Shown one piece after another: positions 10,131 through 25,100 of a stretch of DNA of 64,000 nt (position 1 is its first letter; every line of letters starts with the position of its first letter). The notes under the pieces were generated by a model. That model ran no database searches. It was given only the letters and a program-made list of their open reading frames with translations, and was not told the DNA's origin. Source of the stretch: Cristatella mucedo (Eukaryota; Bryozoa; Phylactolaemata; Cristatellidae); NCBI GenBank assembly GCA_009760855.2, contig WPIO01000051.1, positions 1,408,501 to 1,472,500 of the forward strand, written 5' to 3'. The position numbers and the translations under genes are program-made.

Positions 10131-13100
10131 TACACAGGCGCAGATGTGCCCGTACGTTTGTGGAGGGGACTCGTGTGCTGGTGGTGGTTCGTAAATAAGT
10201 AGAATTCATTTTTATAGGGCCCTAAGAGAAGTTAATCTGTATTCAGGCGGTTCACGTGTGCCACGGGGCTCGAGCATACGACCTTGGTCATCAAATATAC
10301 CTTAACCACTGGGCCAAACTAGCACAAGTTAAGCCACTCTAATATTCCTCTACTTCCTCTGTGCGTTTTATGTTGTATCGAGCTGTTGCATTTTCAGCCA
10401 GCGTTGGCCGTTGGCAGATCTCTCTGTTTTATGCCTCTTAAAAGTTGTCTCTTTGCCTCGACTGCTTTAATCTCTTTGTGGGCTGTTTTGCTTCTGTCCG
10501 ACAACAGTGGCAGTCTGTAGATGCCTGTACTGTCTAGCGCACCTATCCTTCACCTGCATTTCAGCAGAATGTCTACTTTGCAGAACCAGAGATCCATCCA
10601 AGCTGGACGCGTGTGACATCGTGGTCGACGTCGGCGGTGTGTACGACCATGCTTCCAAGAGATACGATCACCACCAGAGGTGCAGATCCCTGCCTGCAGG
10701 TCGCCAGTGGTCGGCTCGCGTGGCCTGCCTCTGCTCACCGGCTGCTAGCTAAGCTTGCCACTGCAGCCTGGCTCCTGCACGCGAGCGAGCCATCCGAGCT
10801 GAGGCGAATGGTTGCAGGGATTTCGCGCTCACGCACCAATGCATCGACCCGAGAAAGCCGTGGACCACCAAGCTGAGCAGCGCCGGGCTCGTGTACGTCC
10901 ACTATGGCCGAGAGGTACCGATGCCTGCCGCTGCTAGCTCCTGCTGCTAATGCTGCTTTTAGGTCCTGTTGCTGCTGGCTCCTGCGGCTGCTGCTTACTC
11001 CTGCTGCCCACTGTTGCTAGTTCCTGCTAGCTCCGGCTGCTGTCGCTGCTGTGGCATGTCTATGCACTTGAAATCTGAAGAGTCACCTTACTCCTGCTCT
11101 GCGCTGATACCCAATATGTCTGACTGCCATTACGAGCAATCACTGCACATGATGTTAATGGCACTTTGATCAGCACCCACATTGCACCTCCCCCCACAGC
11201 ATGCAATGCCCTGAAAGTCCTTATACTGCTATTTAAGTCAGATCACTGGTGGTGCTGCGACTGACGCTCCGATCCTTTTTGCAGTGTGCCACAGCTAAGG
11301 CATGTGCGAGTTTCCTCCTTTGACGCTTGCTGGATTAGGAGGCCTTGCTATTTTTTTGGTCAAAAGGTTTGGCTCTGTACTAATGCATCTCGGCAGCCGG
11401 CTGCTCGATTGCATAACTTTAGCAGGACGTTGGTCTGTGGCATTGTTCTGCAACTTTGTGGCAACTTTCTGCCATCGACCTATTGCAGAAGATATTTTTG
11501 CTGCCACTCGACTGCAAAAGAATCCTAATTCTGGATGTCAGCCTGTAGGATTCTTTGTGTTCGTGCATTGTCAGCCCTGAATACTTGCTAGCACCTCTGG
11601 CTGTAAAAAAAGACCTTCGTTATTGCGACCTAGATTCTCAGCTATGTTTAGCTTGTTTGTCTACTCGTCTTGATAATTACCTGCTGGGCATCGGCTGCAT
11701 GGCCGAGACTGTGAAGGTGTGCCAAGCTGGGCGTTGGAATCATAGGAATTTCTTCTGTGTGCCATCAGCGAGAGGTTATTGTATGCTGCTGTCGTCAGAG
11801 TACATCCGACTTCGAGGCTACTAGCCTTCGTCTAAAAATAATACTTTGTCGATTGCATTACGATCGATCCTCGGTGCACCCGATCATTGATGATTGAAGT
11901 GGTCGCTGACTAGTTGTCTGCTGTGGCTCGAATGCCTTTGCTGCATTCAAGCTGCTTCACCCAGGTGATGGAGGCAGATTGGGCTCCCGTGTCTTGGCCC
12001 AGGGGCTTGAACCTGACTATTAAGGTATCGGGTTCGAGGCCTTCAGCAAGCATATTGTTGCCGGCTGCAAGCGGTTGATAGCCGCCAAGGCTCTTCTGGG
12101 GCTATATAGATGAGGCTGTTGAATCAGCCGATCTTTACTTTACTTAGCAGCCAAACCGTTAGCATCAGTGCTATTTCAATTTGCATCTACGAACGGCAAT
12201 CGTTGACAGCTATGCAAAACGTTCGTCTAGCGTAGTTCAAACGTAGCAGCAGCCAGCTGGGCAACCTTCCTGTATGCAGACTCGCCAGTTTTTTACTCGT
12301 TTCATCATTTTAATTGCAAGAAGAAAGCTGGCATCGACCATAGCAGAAGGTCAGCAAAGGCATGACTAGCATAGCATAGCAGAATGCAGCCAACAAAGGT
12401 TTTGGGATACACTGGCGACTCTATCAGTTACCACATTTAGCTTCGATGTCGGGCATGCTCATGTTGTGTGCACGTGTGGCTGCTAGGCTGCTTATGTATG
12501 CCCCACTTTCGGTGGGCAGTTGAGCCTTTGACTTTAGCATGTGACCCACCACAGAGGCACTACATTATCTGTGGTAAGTCAGTCAGTCCCCAGCTGGTAT
12601 ATGTACCCGCTAGGGAATAAAAACGAGAGTCTCGTTCACCTCTCACGTTCGCCCGCTCGTGTCTCCGTGAGACTCCACTAGCACTGCTGCCGCCGGAGAC
12701 AGTAACGTAACACTCCCCATCTCAAGTAAGCACTATCTCGGCCAATTCTAGGTCAGCTTCTCCAGTTCAGCTATACCCATGTCGTATGTGTGCATCGTCC
12801 ACGACCAGACTGCAGCACTAAACTCCAATGGCTAGTTATATCTATGACTGCAACGGGTATCTGAAGGATTAGTCATGATTATGATACAGTATAGATTCGA
12901 CTCTTGGTTCAGCTGAACAGCCTGCTCGGTGCTCTTTTTGTAGCTCGGCTTTATTTTCGAGGAGTTTTTGCTCGAAGTAAATCCCACAGCCTGGTGACCA
13001 CTTAGGAACCCACCCATGATGCTTGCTACCTGTTACAGGTTGTCAGCTCACCTCTCAGATTCGTGGCAGTAGTATGCTGCCATTTGGAGTGAGCAGAAAT

Positions 13101-16100
13101 ACTTTGGCCACTGGCGAGAGCTGGTTAAATTTCGGATAAGCACGCAAAATAAGCAGGATGTAAAAAGGCGCTCTGATAATAAGAATCAAACACTTCTTTG
13201 CCATTTATGTGCAGTAAAGGAAGTATGTCAGTTATGTTAATGATAATAATAATAATAATAATTCACTTGATAAAGCGCCCTCAGAGAACTTAATCTCTCT
13301 CTAGGCGCTTTATATTTGCTGTAAAGTGAAATGCAATGGAATGGTAAGTAAAATCATGCTTGAAAAACAAACGAAATGAAAAATATGGTTAGGGGTGACA
13401 TGCACAGGGTCAGCATGCAAATGTGGTTAGTGGCAGCATGCACAGTATCAGCACGCATAAGCACATCAAGGACGAATCACAGGGACCCACTAAATGCTGT
13501 CCTAAATAGGTCTGTTTTTAGGTTCCTTTTAAATGTGGTCAGGTCAGGGGATGTTCTGACGCAGGTCGGGAGGGAGTTCCAGGCTTTGGGAACATATGAA
13601 CTAAATGCACGGTCTCCAAAGGATTTAAGGTTTGTATGAGGTATTTCTAGACTGTTGGATTCCGAAAAGCAGGTGGTACGATGCTTGGCCTGATGGGGTA
13701 GTATATCTGAAAGATAGGCTGGAGCCATAGAATGAAGGGACCTAAAAGTGAGCGACAAAACCTTGAAGTCAATCCGTTGCTTGACTGGTAGCTAGTGCAG
13801 GTCGGCGAGAAGTGGAGTAATGTGGCAACTGCGACGCGATAGCATGCACAACACAAGCTTGCAATTTTAGCACACATAAGCACATTAAGGTAAACTCATA
13901 TGGATCGAGCAAATACTGTGAGGAGCAGATTGGTTTCTAGGTTTTGTTTCAAATGTCAATTCAAGGGGATGTCATGACGACAGTCGGTACTTTTAAGGTG
14001 TGGGTGCATACAAACTGAAAGCACATTCTCCAAGCGACTTTAGATCGGTTAACCTAACTTGCTAGCTTATGCAGAGTGCTTTGCTTAGCTGTGAGCCTCC
14101 TGAAGATTTTTTTGCTGCACCGTGTCTGTTACAGCAGTAGTCATGTGTCGAAAGCAACTGCATTAGATGTATGACACTCTCGGTTGCGTACCGGGGTGGC
14201 AGCTGCTACCCTGATGCTGGAGTCTACATTTGTCGATTTAATGTAGCTGTGATGAACATTCATTGCATACCTGCAAGTCGGCATGGTTGTGGAAGTCAGC
14301 AAACGATTTTGCCTTTGTGCTTCTTGACTTGCAATCCCTTGCTGGCTGTAGGCCACACTAGTTATGTACCTTGTCCTGTGAGAGGGGTGTTGGGGTGACA
14401 CAGAGGCCAAGGCCATAGCCGGGAGGGCACTACAGCCCACAAATCTGTAGGCCTTGAGTCTCGCCTCTACCGGATATCAGTTCGATTGGTTTAAATAAAT
14501 GTTATTCCAACAGGTCTACCAATCACATTCGAAATTTTTCGGCTACTTTAAATTAACTTAATACCCTTAGTCGAACTTAGCCAATGTTGTCATTTCTTTC
14601 CAAGTCGGGTGTAAGACAGGTAGCAGTGGCGACCTTTCCAAGTCGGGTGTAAGCTAAATGACAGGTAGCATTGGCGATCTCAAGCCACCAGCCTTGGGCC
14701 AGACCATGTGCTAGTTTCGGTGTGCTTGTGTGTCTGACTGGAATGACCTCCCAAGCTCTATTCGGATCTAGCTTCACGGCTGCTCTAAAACTGTCGGGGG
14801 GGGGGGGGCTAGCTGCTATGTAGTTGTTAAGCCTAGGTGTAATGTGCTGATCTCATGCTTTTGTTGCTAAGGCAAGAATAGATCCAGTTCTAGTCACGGT
14901 TTATACTCTGTCTCGTGCTGATGTGATTGCCAAGCACAATCTAGGCTTTCACTTCTATGCGGATGACACTCAGTTGTACTTTTGCTTTGATCCCTCCCAA
15001 CCTTCGAGCACCTCGAATTCTCTCAACTCACTTGCTGCATGTATTGATGACATCCGCACATGGATGGCAGCAAATTTTCTTGAACTTATCGATGATAAAA
15101 CTAACTTATTAGTTACGTGCAAACCCAGTGTGATTCAGAAATTGGAAAGGCTGAAGCTCAAAATTGGCTCTGCCAGCACATCTCCTGTTGAATCAGCTCG
15201 AAATCTAGGTGTCATGTTCCAAAGTGACCTCTCGTTAGACGACCACATCAACTCCACAACCAAGAGCTAGGATGGTTGCCGGTTGAGCAAAGGATACAGA
15301 GCAAAGTTCTTACACTGACCCACAACGCCCGCCACGGCTTGGCTCCTTCGTACCTAGCTGAACTGCTGCGTCAGTTTCAGCCTGTTCGCACCCTCAGGTC
15401 CTGGGTGGACAATAAATTAGCTGTCCCATTCCTCCGCTTAAAGACAGTTGGCGACAGAAGCTTTAGCTCTGCAGGTCCTAGACTGTGGAACTCCACAATT
15501 CTTACGCAACGACAACTACTCTCATACTGCCGACTATGGCACATCCTTTTCAGCGGTCCTGAGCTGCTACTTCCATGCTACTCACTACCTCAACTGCTCT
15601 CCTGACTCTCCTATGCCTCCCACTTTCTCTTTGTTGCGTGAGACTCTCGAAGACTTTCTTTTGTCGAAGTCTGTTGGACGAAAGACGAAAGCTGCTTAGG
15701 CTGTGAGTGCGCTATACAAAACTCTCCTGCGTAACACCCACATGGTCTTTATGACTTTATGGAGTTACAGACGGAGATACATTACATTACATGGATGGTT
15801 GGCTTGACAGCAGCAGTCTTCAAGGCATATTTGATCAGCCAGGCAAATGAGTGCTAGGTATATCGGCCAGGAAGCTTGCCACTGCCCCCTTTAGGAGCTT
15901 CGGCTAATTGCCTTGTACTGCCATAAATAAGGATGTGCTACCTTAGGCAGAGGCAGTTCGTGTTTTGCCAGAGGGGGCTAATAGGACAATGGGAGCCTGT
16001 GGTTCTGCAAAGAGATCCGGAAACCATTCGTGCAAAGCTCTCATTGCTGGCAGCTGGCAGTGGTCAGGGCTGTGCTGTAATTGGTTGGCTAGTGGTCAGC

Positions 16101-19100
16101 TCAGCTGTGCTGTAATTTTTTCATCAGCCACTGCTTCATTAACCTTTCCATAACCTATGCCGTAGTAACCATACTGACAAGCTTTGATCTGAGTGCAGCA
16201 GCTAGTCGAGCACCGAGAGGAGGCAGTGCGATGTCTCACTCACTGCTGACTCGTTGTGTGGGGTCTCTTATATAATGTAATGTATCTCCATCTGTAACTC
16301 CAAAAAGCCGCACCGACTAAGTGGGTGACACAAAGCAGTTTTCTTGAGCAAATTTTCTTTTATTTAAAAGCTTAAGGTAGCCAACATAATTCATCTCACA
16401 CAACAAAGAGAAAGTGGGAAGCGTAGCTGAGTCAGGAGGGCAGTTGAGGTAGTGAGTAGTAGAATGGAAGTAGCAGCTTAAGGCGGTTGGAAAGGATGTG
16501 CCACAGTCGGCAGCAGGTGAATAGATGTCATTGGAACTGTAGAAGTAGGCTCCACAGTGTAGGACCTGCAGAGCAAACGTTTCTACCGCTAACGGTTTGT
16601 AGGCCTAGGGACGGAACAGCTAAATTTATTGCCCATGGAGGACCTGGAGGCACGAGGAGGCTGAAACTGGTGCAGCAACTCAGCTAGTTATGAAGGAGCC
16701 AAGCATTTCATGCCTAGTAGGTCAGCGTAAGAACTTATCTCTGTATTTCTCGATCATCCGGAAGCCATCGTAACTGTTATAGCAAAGAAGACACGTGGTC
16801 AAACCTCTGGGATTTTCTAACTATCCTTGCAACCATATCCTTCCCCAGCACAGTGGCCAAGTGGCTTTTCTTCGGTAGCCCAGCTAAAAAGGAAGCATTT
16901 ACACTCTAATGCAAAAGTATCTGGATGGCTGGGGCAACCATCATGACTGCTCCCTACTTACCGGCATGACGAGTAAATACCGAGCGTTTGTGTAATCATA
17001 AGTATGCCAACTTGTTGAAATTAAAATAAGCAACATGTTCTCTAAATTATCACATATATTTAATTCATTGTGCTTATATGACATTGCACCTCCCTTATTT
17101 GCAGTGACTTGTCGGACTTACTCAGGCATGGAGATGATCCAACTTTCGCAAACGTCGACGGTTATACTGCTCTAAGCTTGTTACAAGTAAACAAAAAGCT
17201 CAGCAATAGTCGCGATATGGACGGCCAGCTGCCGTAACCGTCGTTCGATTTCATCCCACAAATGCTCGATTGGGTTAAGGTCAGGAGACTGACTTCGCCA
17301 GTCCATAACCCTCATGACAGGGTAACTGAATTCTGATAAATTGTTTAAAAAAATACTTAACTTGCACAGTGGTGTGTTTAGGATAGTTTTTGTTCTGGAA
17401 AATATAATCCAGTCCACAAAGTGCCATCGCACTTAGACGAGTCCCACATTTTGACGGTCAACATAGACGTCTTGGGTCATGATGCCCGGTAGGCAGTTCA
17501 GGTCTCAGACGCCATTTTTTTCTGCCGCACCCTCTTACCATGACACTTTTCCTTCAAATTTGACCGTTGGCTGCAGGCAATTGAGTGAGTAGGTTTAGTT
17601 GGGTCGCCTTTACACGTAAAGCCTTCTTTTGCAGTTTGGAAAGAGCATGAATTTGTTTTCTTCACTCCATACAACTCGACCCCAATCGTCAGCAGTCCAG
17701 TGGATTCGAGCCTTAGCCCACTGTAAACGACTTACCATATTCTTTGCCGACGGAAGAATATTTTGCTTTGCAGCTTGAGTATGCTGGTCAACCTACTCTA
17801 ATTGCCTTGTGACCGTGTCACTGCTAACTTGCTTCCTAGACGTGCATGCAGACGTTTAACGTGAGCTTTCACCGAAGCAAAGCGGTCCTTTAATGCCTCT
17901 ATGTTTAGGGTGGTGTTTTCACTAATGGTAGCACGGGTCGGCCCGATCATGTAGCATTTTCAGGGCTTCCGATCTTCTGTTTTCTCTACGTTAAACGAAA
18001 CCGTGCTTTTCGGAATTTATGAAGTAGCAGCAATTTGACCGTAGGAGTGCCCAGTCTCGTGCAGTGATATGATTTTACCACTCACGAACCTCGGCAGTTC
18101 AGCGACCTTCGGCATAACTGGTGGGCTTTTCTTAGCGAAATAAGTAATCCTCGATGGGTTCTCTGTACAGTTCCGACTCGTGCGCAGCCTCACGATTTGA
18201 ACATGAACTGGTGAAGGGATCGTTTCTCGGGGCTCTATTCTGTGCAAAACAGCAATTTTTAAAGGCATTTAAAGGATTTCTGGGTAGTTTTGGGCACGTT
18301 GTCCATCTGAAATTGCATAAATGTCATGGCAATTAGTATTTGGGCATCTAATATTTAGCAGACTGTACTAGCATACTAGCTTCAGTCCAATGGGGGGGGG
18401 GCTTAGAAAAAGATGGTAATTGAGCGAATCTGGACAGTCTAACTTGCCTTCACTGTAACCTAAAGTGCAGCTGTGAACAAGCTATTAGTCTCTTCCAGTT
18501 GTTGAACACGGCCAGTTATGACAGTCCCCTTATTGAGACAAATGGTCATTCCAAGTCTAAAGGCTGTCGGCTGCTGATATAGGATAGCAATGTCATCGTC
18601 TGTAAGTGTAAAAATTAGCATTTATTTAATTAATTAGGGCAATAACAAGGGAGTACTTAAGTGAATGGTCTGTTCAAGACGGCAGCTTTCTTTGAGGGAG
18701 TCTAGAACTCTCATCCGTGGTGCTCAACCACCTGAAGCAGGTACCCATGCTGATGCGAGTTCCCAACAAAGGGGTGTGATACGTCCTTGGCAAGGGCTAC
18801 TCCATGCTCAGCAATGTCATTAGCAACGCGAGCTGCGTCGATAAACTGGTGGTAGAACATGTAATCAGTATTATAATGTCATAGATCTAGGCCTGCAATA
18901 TAACGCTCTCTCGGAGTTGCGCAATGCCTTTAAGAAGTCGTGTGTGGATATAGAAACAAAGTCTGACAGCGAGTGCCTCTTCACGGTCAAGTGTGCACGT
19001 TTATTTGGAGCTCTTTAACCAGGATAGGGCCTCCGTTAGTATCAACGGTGCTTGCCAAGAGCATCGTCAGCAGCATTAGCTATGGCTTTGTCGTAGTAAT

Positions 19101-22100
19101 GTTTAAGGGCTGTCAGCAGTTCTCAATCATTCCTGGTATCCGACGTTAGAGGCCAAGAGCAAAACCGGTATTTAACATAAATTGTCACGAGCAATTTGCT
19201 GATACTCTGAGAAGACACCCCTTAGTAAACTTGCTTTTTGAAGAGCTGTCTCCTCGTTCTCCACTTCAAAGAAAAGAAATGCTTTCTAGACATCCCAATT
19301 TAGAGGCCATACAATGCTCTTGCCGTCCGACGTGCATGAGGTATTGTACCTAAATATCGAAAGTGCACTCCTCCTGGTGGCCTCGTTCCTAAAAACATGA
19401 CCATCAGCTTTGAAAGTTACTTGTAATCGTCTCGACAATGGTGGTTTTTAAAGCATCCACGGTAAAGGCGATAATCGCATCTTTAAAATCAATCTCTTGA
19501 AGGTCAGTGTCTGCAGAAGCAAAATTGGTCAAAAAGTGCCCAATAATAGCTGAAGTGACCAACAAGATCTAAATTACTAGATTAATATACCTCATCTAGC
19601 ACAAGCACCTTCTGCAAGATGAGCTCGGCTGTGTGTTTCGTGCATACTATATTCAGCTGACTTCATCCCAGGTCGTTTTCTAGCAGCAGGCCCACAAATA
19701 AATTCTTGTATTTGGGGGTGATAGTGGCAGTGCCGAAGTAAAGTCACGTGATCTTTTTGCACAGACCCCACTTGTTATAGTATCGTTGAAAGCGCTAGCC
19801 AAATCAATGATGAGCCCGAGAGAAGTGACAGTTGGCAACCTAATGACTCCTTTTGTAGAAATTAGTATCGGCTGCTACTCAGCTTCTCTTTGAGCAGCCA
19901 ATTAGCAACCATCATTTTACTTCTTCCCCAATGTAGAGTTCTGGTGGCCCATAGTTGGCCTTGATTTCTTCGAGATTTCGTTGCAATGCATCATCATTGT
20001 ACATATAATTGCGCTTTCACCAATGACTAAATCGGCGACTTGATGTGTTTTGAAGATGCCGAAGCAATTGCAGCCAGTAAGTGTGCTAAGTATGGCTTTG
20101 CCATTCTTCAGACTTAAATCCCATTGTTTCTGGGGGAAGTGGACTGGTGGCTCAGAGCTCAGGAGAGTCGTATCACATCTACAGAATCGCTTTTCTCAAG
20201 TTTGCAGGACGTTTGGAGATCGATAGGGAAGGGCCACGTATTTTCGAAGGCTTAATTAACTCTATGCCAGACCGGCTCAGACAGGTTATTACATATGTAT
20301 GAGGTAATTTTATTTTAGTAGTACAAATAACATACCAGTATTAAAATTTTGCTTACGTGGTATCATGATGACAGCACTTTTCTGTAACGGTTTTTATTCC
20401 AGAATCGAAACTTTTGTGTATTTCTGGGCCTCCTACTAGCATGAGTGCTTCTATAGCCTGCCTTGTGGTTGTCATGCTAAATTATATGTGAGTTGGGCTG
20501 TTTTGTTAATTTTTACTACAATTTCACTTGCTCGGACCATCCTTGTAGACTTTAAAATGCCTACAGCAATAGTGAGCCACGTGGCCATAGTTGTGATGGT
20601 AGAACTTATGGCCACTAATGTATATGTGTAGACTAGGAGTCTAAAACCAATGGTTGCCGGTGGTGGAGCTCGAATGCCAAAATGAACTCTCTCGACCCTA
20701 CTTGATTTGGCTTGCATAGTAGGGCTTGAGTCGGCTCTCCTGGGCCCCTCTTCCGAGGAAGCCCTGGGTCTGGGATGGCAAGTCATTAGCGTGCATCATC
20801 AGCAATTAGGACGATCTGCCGTTCGTCGTCTGTGGCAAGAAGACGCTGCTAGAAGCAAGAATTCTTACAGGGCCTTGCCCAGAGGCCCTCAACTCGATAA
20901 ACATGAAATGCTTTCAGCCTACAAGGTCTTAGTAACGTTCTCTATTTTGGGGGTATTCTTGTAACAATGATTTATATTTAATAAATCATTTTATTATAGG
21001 CAGCCCCCCGACTTAGGAAATAGATAAGGACCGGGAAAACCTTTCGTATGTTGAATTTTCGTAAGTTGAGGATGGTATATATTACGTTCTAGTACCATAC
21101 GTTCTGACGAAGGCATAGCGAGATAAACAAATTGATTTTTTTTTACAGAAACAAAGAATGAGAAATAAATGAATGTGGAATGAAATGTGGATATATTTAC
21201 ATACAATAATGTGGAGTATTTTTGGGCATACAGAAGCGTATCTCTTGGAAGTCATGCAAACAAGAGAGAGCCTTCAGTACTCACAATCCATAGCTGTCAG
21301 ACATCGTTTCCCACCTACTGTTGTCGATGCAGTCACATCTACTGACCGATTGCGGGTTGTGAAAGTTTTTTTGGATACATTTTGATTTTCAATTTTATGT
21401 GTGACCGTGGTCGAGTTCGTATCTCTAAATTTTCGTGAGTCGAATCTTGTAAGTCGTGGTGGAGGGACTGACTACTTTATAACTACCACTAAAAGCATAT
21501 TTGCCTTAATGTAAACATTGAATCTGGGTCAACCCCACCCACCCCAGCTGGAGCTTGCAAGAGAAAGAGGTTTAGCTGTCTTGCGATAGCAGAAACAGAT
21601 GTCTATTTGGACAAGGTAGGGCGGATACACTGTTTTCTGAAATTGGCATAATATATAGCACTCATCCATGTCCAGAGGAGCTTGGTTAAATTCTGATAGA
21701 GCATGGAAATGTTAGGCCTGGAGAGCAAATGCTAGATATCTTAGAGGTTGCTAGGCTGTGCTGAACATGCCCAGGCTCTGCTTGTTGTCTTGACAAATCC
21801 TCGCCGGGCTTCCCAATCTTGCTTTGCAAGCATGTAGGCTTACCCCAGTATCAGATGGTCGTTCAAATTCGACCCGACTTTGAAAGCATTTAAGAGATTG
21901 TTATCGTGCTCTCTCGTTTGTGCAAAGTCATCTCTTGTCATTGCTGCTTCACTCTGAAATCGAAATCTCGTGTGCCATTCAAGAAGTGTGACAGAAATGT
22001 TTCAAACCCCCCCCACATTGTCCAAAGCCTAGGGTTTTCTTTAAGTTTGTTTTAAGCACCTGGTGCAAACTACAGTCGGGTGAAAACAGTCAATAGCATA

Positions 22101-25100
22101 CTTAGGGACTTTAGAGATGAAGCCTTGTGTTATTCTAATCCGTTCAGAGTCTTGACAGCGGAGACTGCAGCCTTCCATCATCGGGTTTCTTTACCGATGC
22201 AAACTTCTTAGCGGCCGCTACTGGTAACAAGTTCTACACAGTTTTTAGTGGGTCATGCCAGCTGGCAGATGCCTTTTTTTAATGGCAGACCGTCTAGCTA
22301 TGCCGTCAGACGTGTTCGTGTTGCTACAAATAAGTGTGTGCCGCTTGGTTTAGGCAGCCGATGCTGGACAGGATGCACTGATAGTGTTTTGGCTGGCATT
22401 GCTGCGTATCAACATGACTTGCTTATGCTATTTGCAGGTGATAGCGCAGACCCTAAAGAACGAAGCAACTGAAAAAGATATTGAAACAATATTCGACAAG
22501 GTGTACAAGTTTTTCATAGAAGAAATCGATGCCATTGATAATGGTGTAATGCAGTCAGACGGCCCTCAGCGATATCACATCACTACCAATCTCAGCAGCC
22601 GTGTGGGCAACTTGAATCCCAGCTGGAGGGAATCGGGTGCCGACGAAAATGTAAGTACCAGTACCACAAATATAGCATGACTAACCTTCGTAGGTGGCAA
22701 GCATTGGTTTTAAGCACCCAATGAATATCACTGCCACTACCTCTGGCCAAAAGTACCCTGTATGTCGTTGCCCCTGCTATAATCGAAAAGAGAGCTATTA
22801 TTTCAGCCTTGATCTTATTGTAGGTGTCCGAACGAAAAGGTGTATAATCTACCTATGCCATTACCGGATATGACCCGTTACTAGAACAAAATTAATGTGG
22901 TCACTGGGCAATTCACTTTGCTGTCTGCTTAGTAGTCGTGAAAAGAGTTGGCAAAAACAACTATGTCCATGCGATGCTTTCATTAAACGTGTGGATAGCT
23001 GGGTTAGAGTGAATGTCGGATGTTGGCCTGCGACAAACTGGTAATGCTTTGTATTTTTGTTTGCTGGCTGTACGAGGCTTTTTGATTAGGAAAGCTGCAC
23101 TTGGGGCTATTTTTTAAGGTAGTATTCATGGTTTGAGAAATTAGTTTACTCATGTTCCATAATCTTCAACAAAAAATGTAGGCCTGTTCATTTTCTTTTG
23201 CTTTTCTAGATCCTAAGTTGTCTCTGATAAGACCTCCGGAATCCTCTTGCTCTATATGAGTACAATAGAACTTTCTAAACATTGCCTTTGGCTAACGAAG
23301 GTGTTGTAACAAACATTTATAGAAATTTGCTCAAGTAGCCTGCCGTGCATTATCAGTGCACCTTAATTCACACCATGTAATCAATCACCCAAATTCAATT
23401 TTCTCGGAGGCTGCTGGCTGTATACACATATGGATGTGACCTTAGAATCGGGAGGAACAGAATGTGATTCGTTCTCACCTTGTTTGTCCTGCCTAGTTAG
23501 CAGACAGTACTTGGCATACTTGCTGCTGTACGGGTGACTTTTTTCTTCAGTTGTGATGCACATTTTCTAATGACATGTCTGAATTACTTAAAACATATTA
23601 CATACCGAGTTGGTGCCATTTTACCCTCTCCTAGAGTTGAATCAACAACAGGCATCATTTTCAAAGACTCTTTTCAGAATGCTGAAGTCTTTGAATTGTG
23701 CTCAACCTATGGTGTTGCTCAAAATTTGTGTCGTTCGAAAATGGAAAATCCTTAAAAAAGAAAGCAGAAAATCTCCAGATTCCCCCTTGTTGAAGCAGAC
23801 TCATTTCATGTGTTCCACATCAAACAAGCAAACTAAGATGGTAGCAGACTGCTTCTGCCATCTCCCGATTCTCTTCCTACTACTGCTGGCACTTTGTTGG
23901 TTTAAAGGTTCCTTGAAAGTTTTGCAGATTTTGTGTCGCGATTCTTTGTGTACAACGACGTCTCATTTTGACTGAGATGCAACGTCGTTAAGTCAAGGAT
24001 CTGGCACTCCTTGCAACGACTAGCAGTACTTTTTTTATAACTAATCTATATAATTCATTCAAGTTTATTCATCTCGGCTTATGTTGCACAAGACATACAG
24101 TTTTCGTTAGATCGTGTCGGCTGAGCCTTTAGCCCAAGTGCATGCAGCTGCCACTGTGCAGCGGGAGCTCTCACTGCTCTTGGAGGTGGCTGCAATATAC
24201 ATATTACCAGGACAGGGTACATGTTCTCGGCAGCTCTGCCACTTTGCCTGATAGCTCGGCTATTGGTGGTCAATCGATATTACCTCATTTGTATTGAATT
24301 TTCATACGGTTCGTTTTGCATTGAATCTTGTATACGGAAGTCGACGATTTCACCCAGTCGGCGATTAAAAGGTTTAGATGTATAGCCAGGATTAAGACTG
24401 GGGGGTACAGCTCGACTTGCCAGAGGCATCCAATGATAAGAATGCTGAAGAGGTGTGCCAGACAGCCTAGCGGCCCTGGCATGCCACTTAAGGGGTGCCT
24501 TGGGGGGCCATCCGACCCTCTTTCTTATGCTTAAGAGTGCTTGTGTTGGGCTGTTCACTGGTAGGGTGCATAGCTTGTTACAACAAGGAGCCCCATCTAG
24601 TGCTATGGTCATATGTGTAGGCATAAAGCCGGGCCCTTTGGTGTGAGAGCTAGTGGTGGAATTGCACGATGTTGTATAGCAAGCACAAAGTGCACATTCT
24701 CGTGCAGCAGGCATTACACCAGGCATGCTTGTTGATATTTATATCATTGAAAGTTCTCTAGGTAGGAGCATTGACTTGGACCTGACAGCTGTTTTCTTTT
24801 GGTGCCATCCACTAGGACTTCTTGTAATATTTAGTGGAATATCAATAAAGAAAGAGACGGGTGTTGCTGCAAGTGTGTGCTGAGGTCTAAAAATAGAGCT
24901 TGGAGATGTAGTGGGAAACTGGTGGGCTACAGGCTATCTGAGTAGGTAGCACGTCTCCTACTAAATGCCTGCCTTGTAACCATTCGGTCCTGGTTGTCGG
25001 CTGTCTCATAGGACACCTTATGGGTATTGTTGAACTTGGAGAACTTGCTCTTTTAATTCGTGGTGCTGTAGTGCGACCATCATTGGGTGCTCAGAATTTG

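Noticed and set aside
17181-17432. 83-codon frame as a host gene
   Set aside because: [15 protein letters not shown] is diagnostic of Tc1-like transposase, and the copy is broken.
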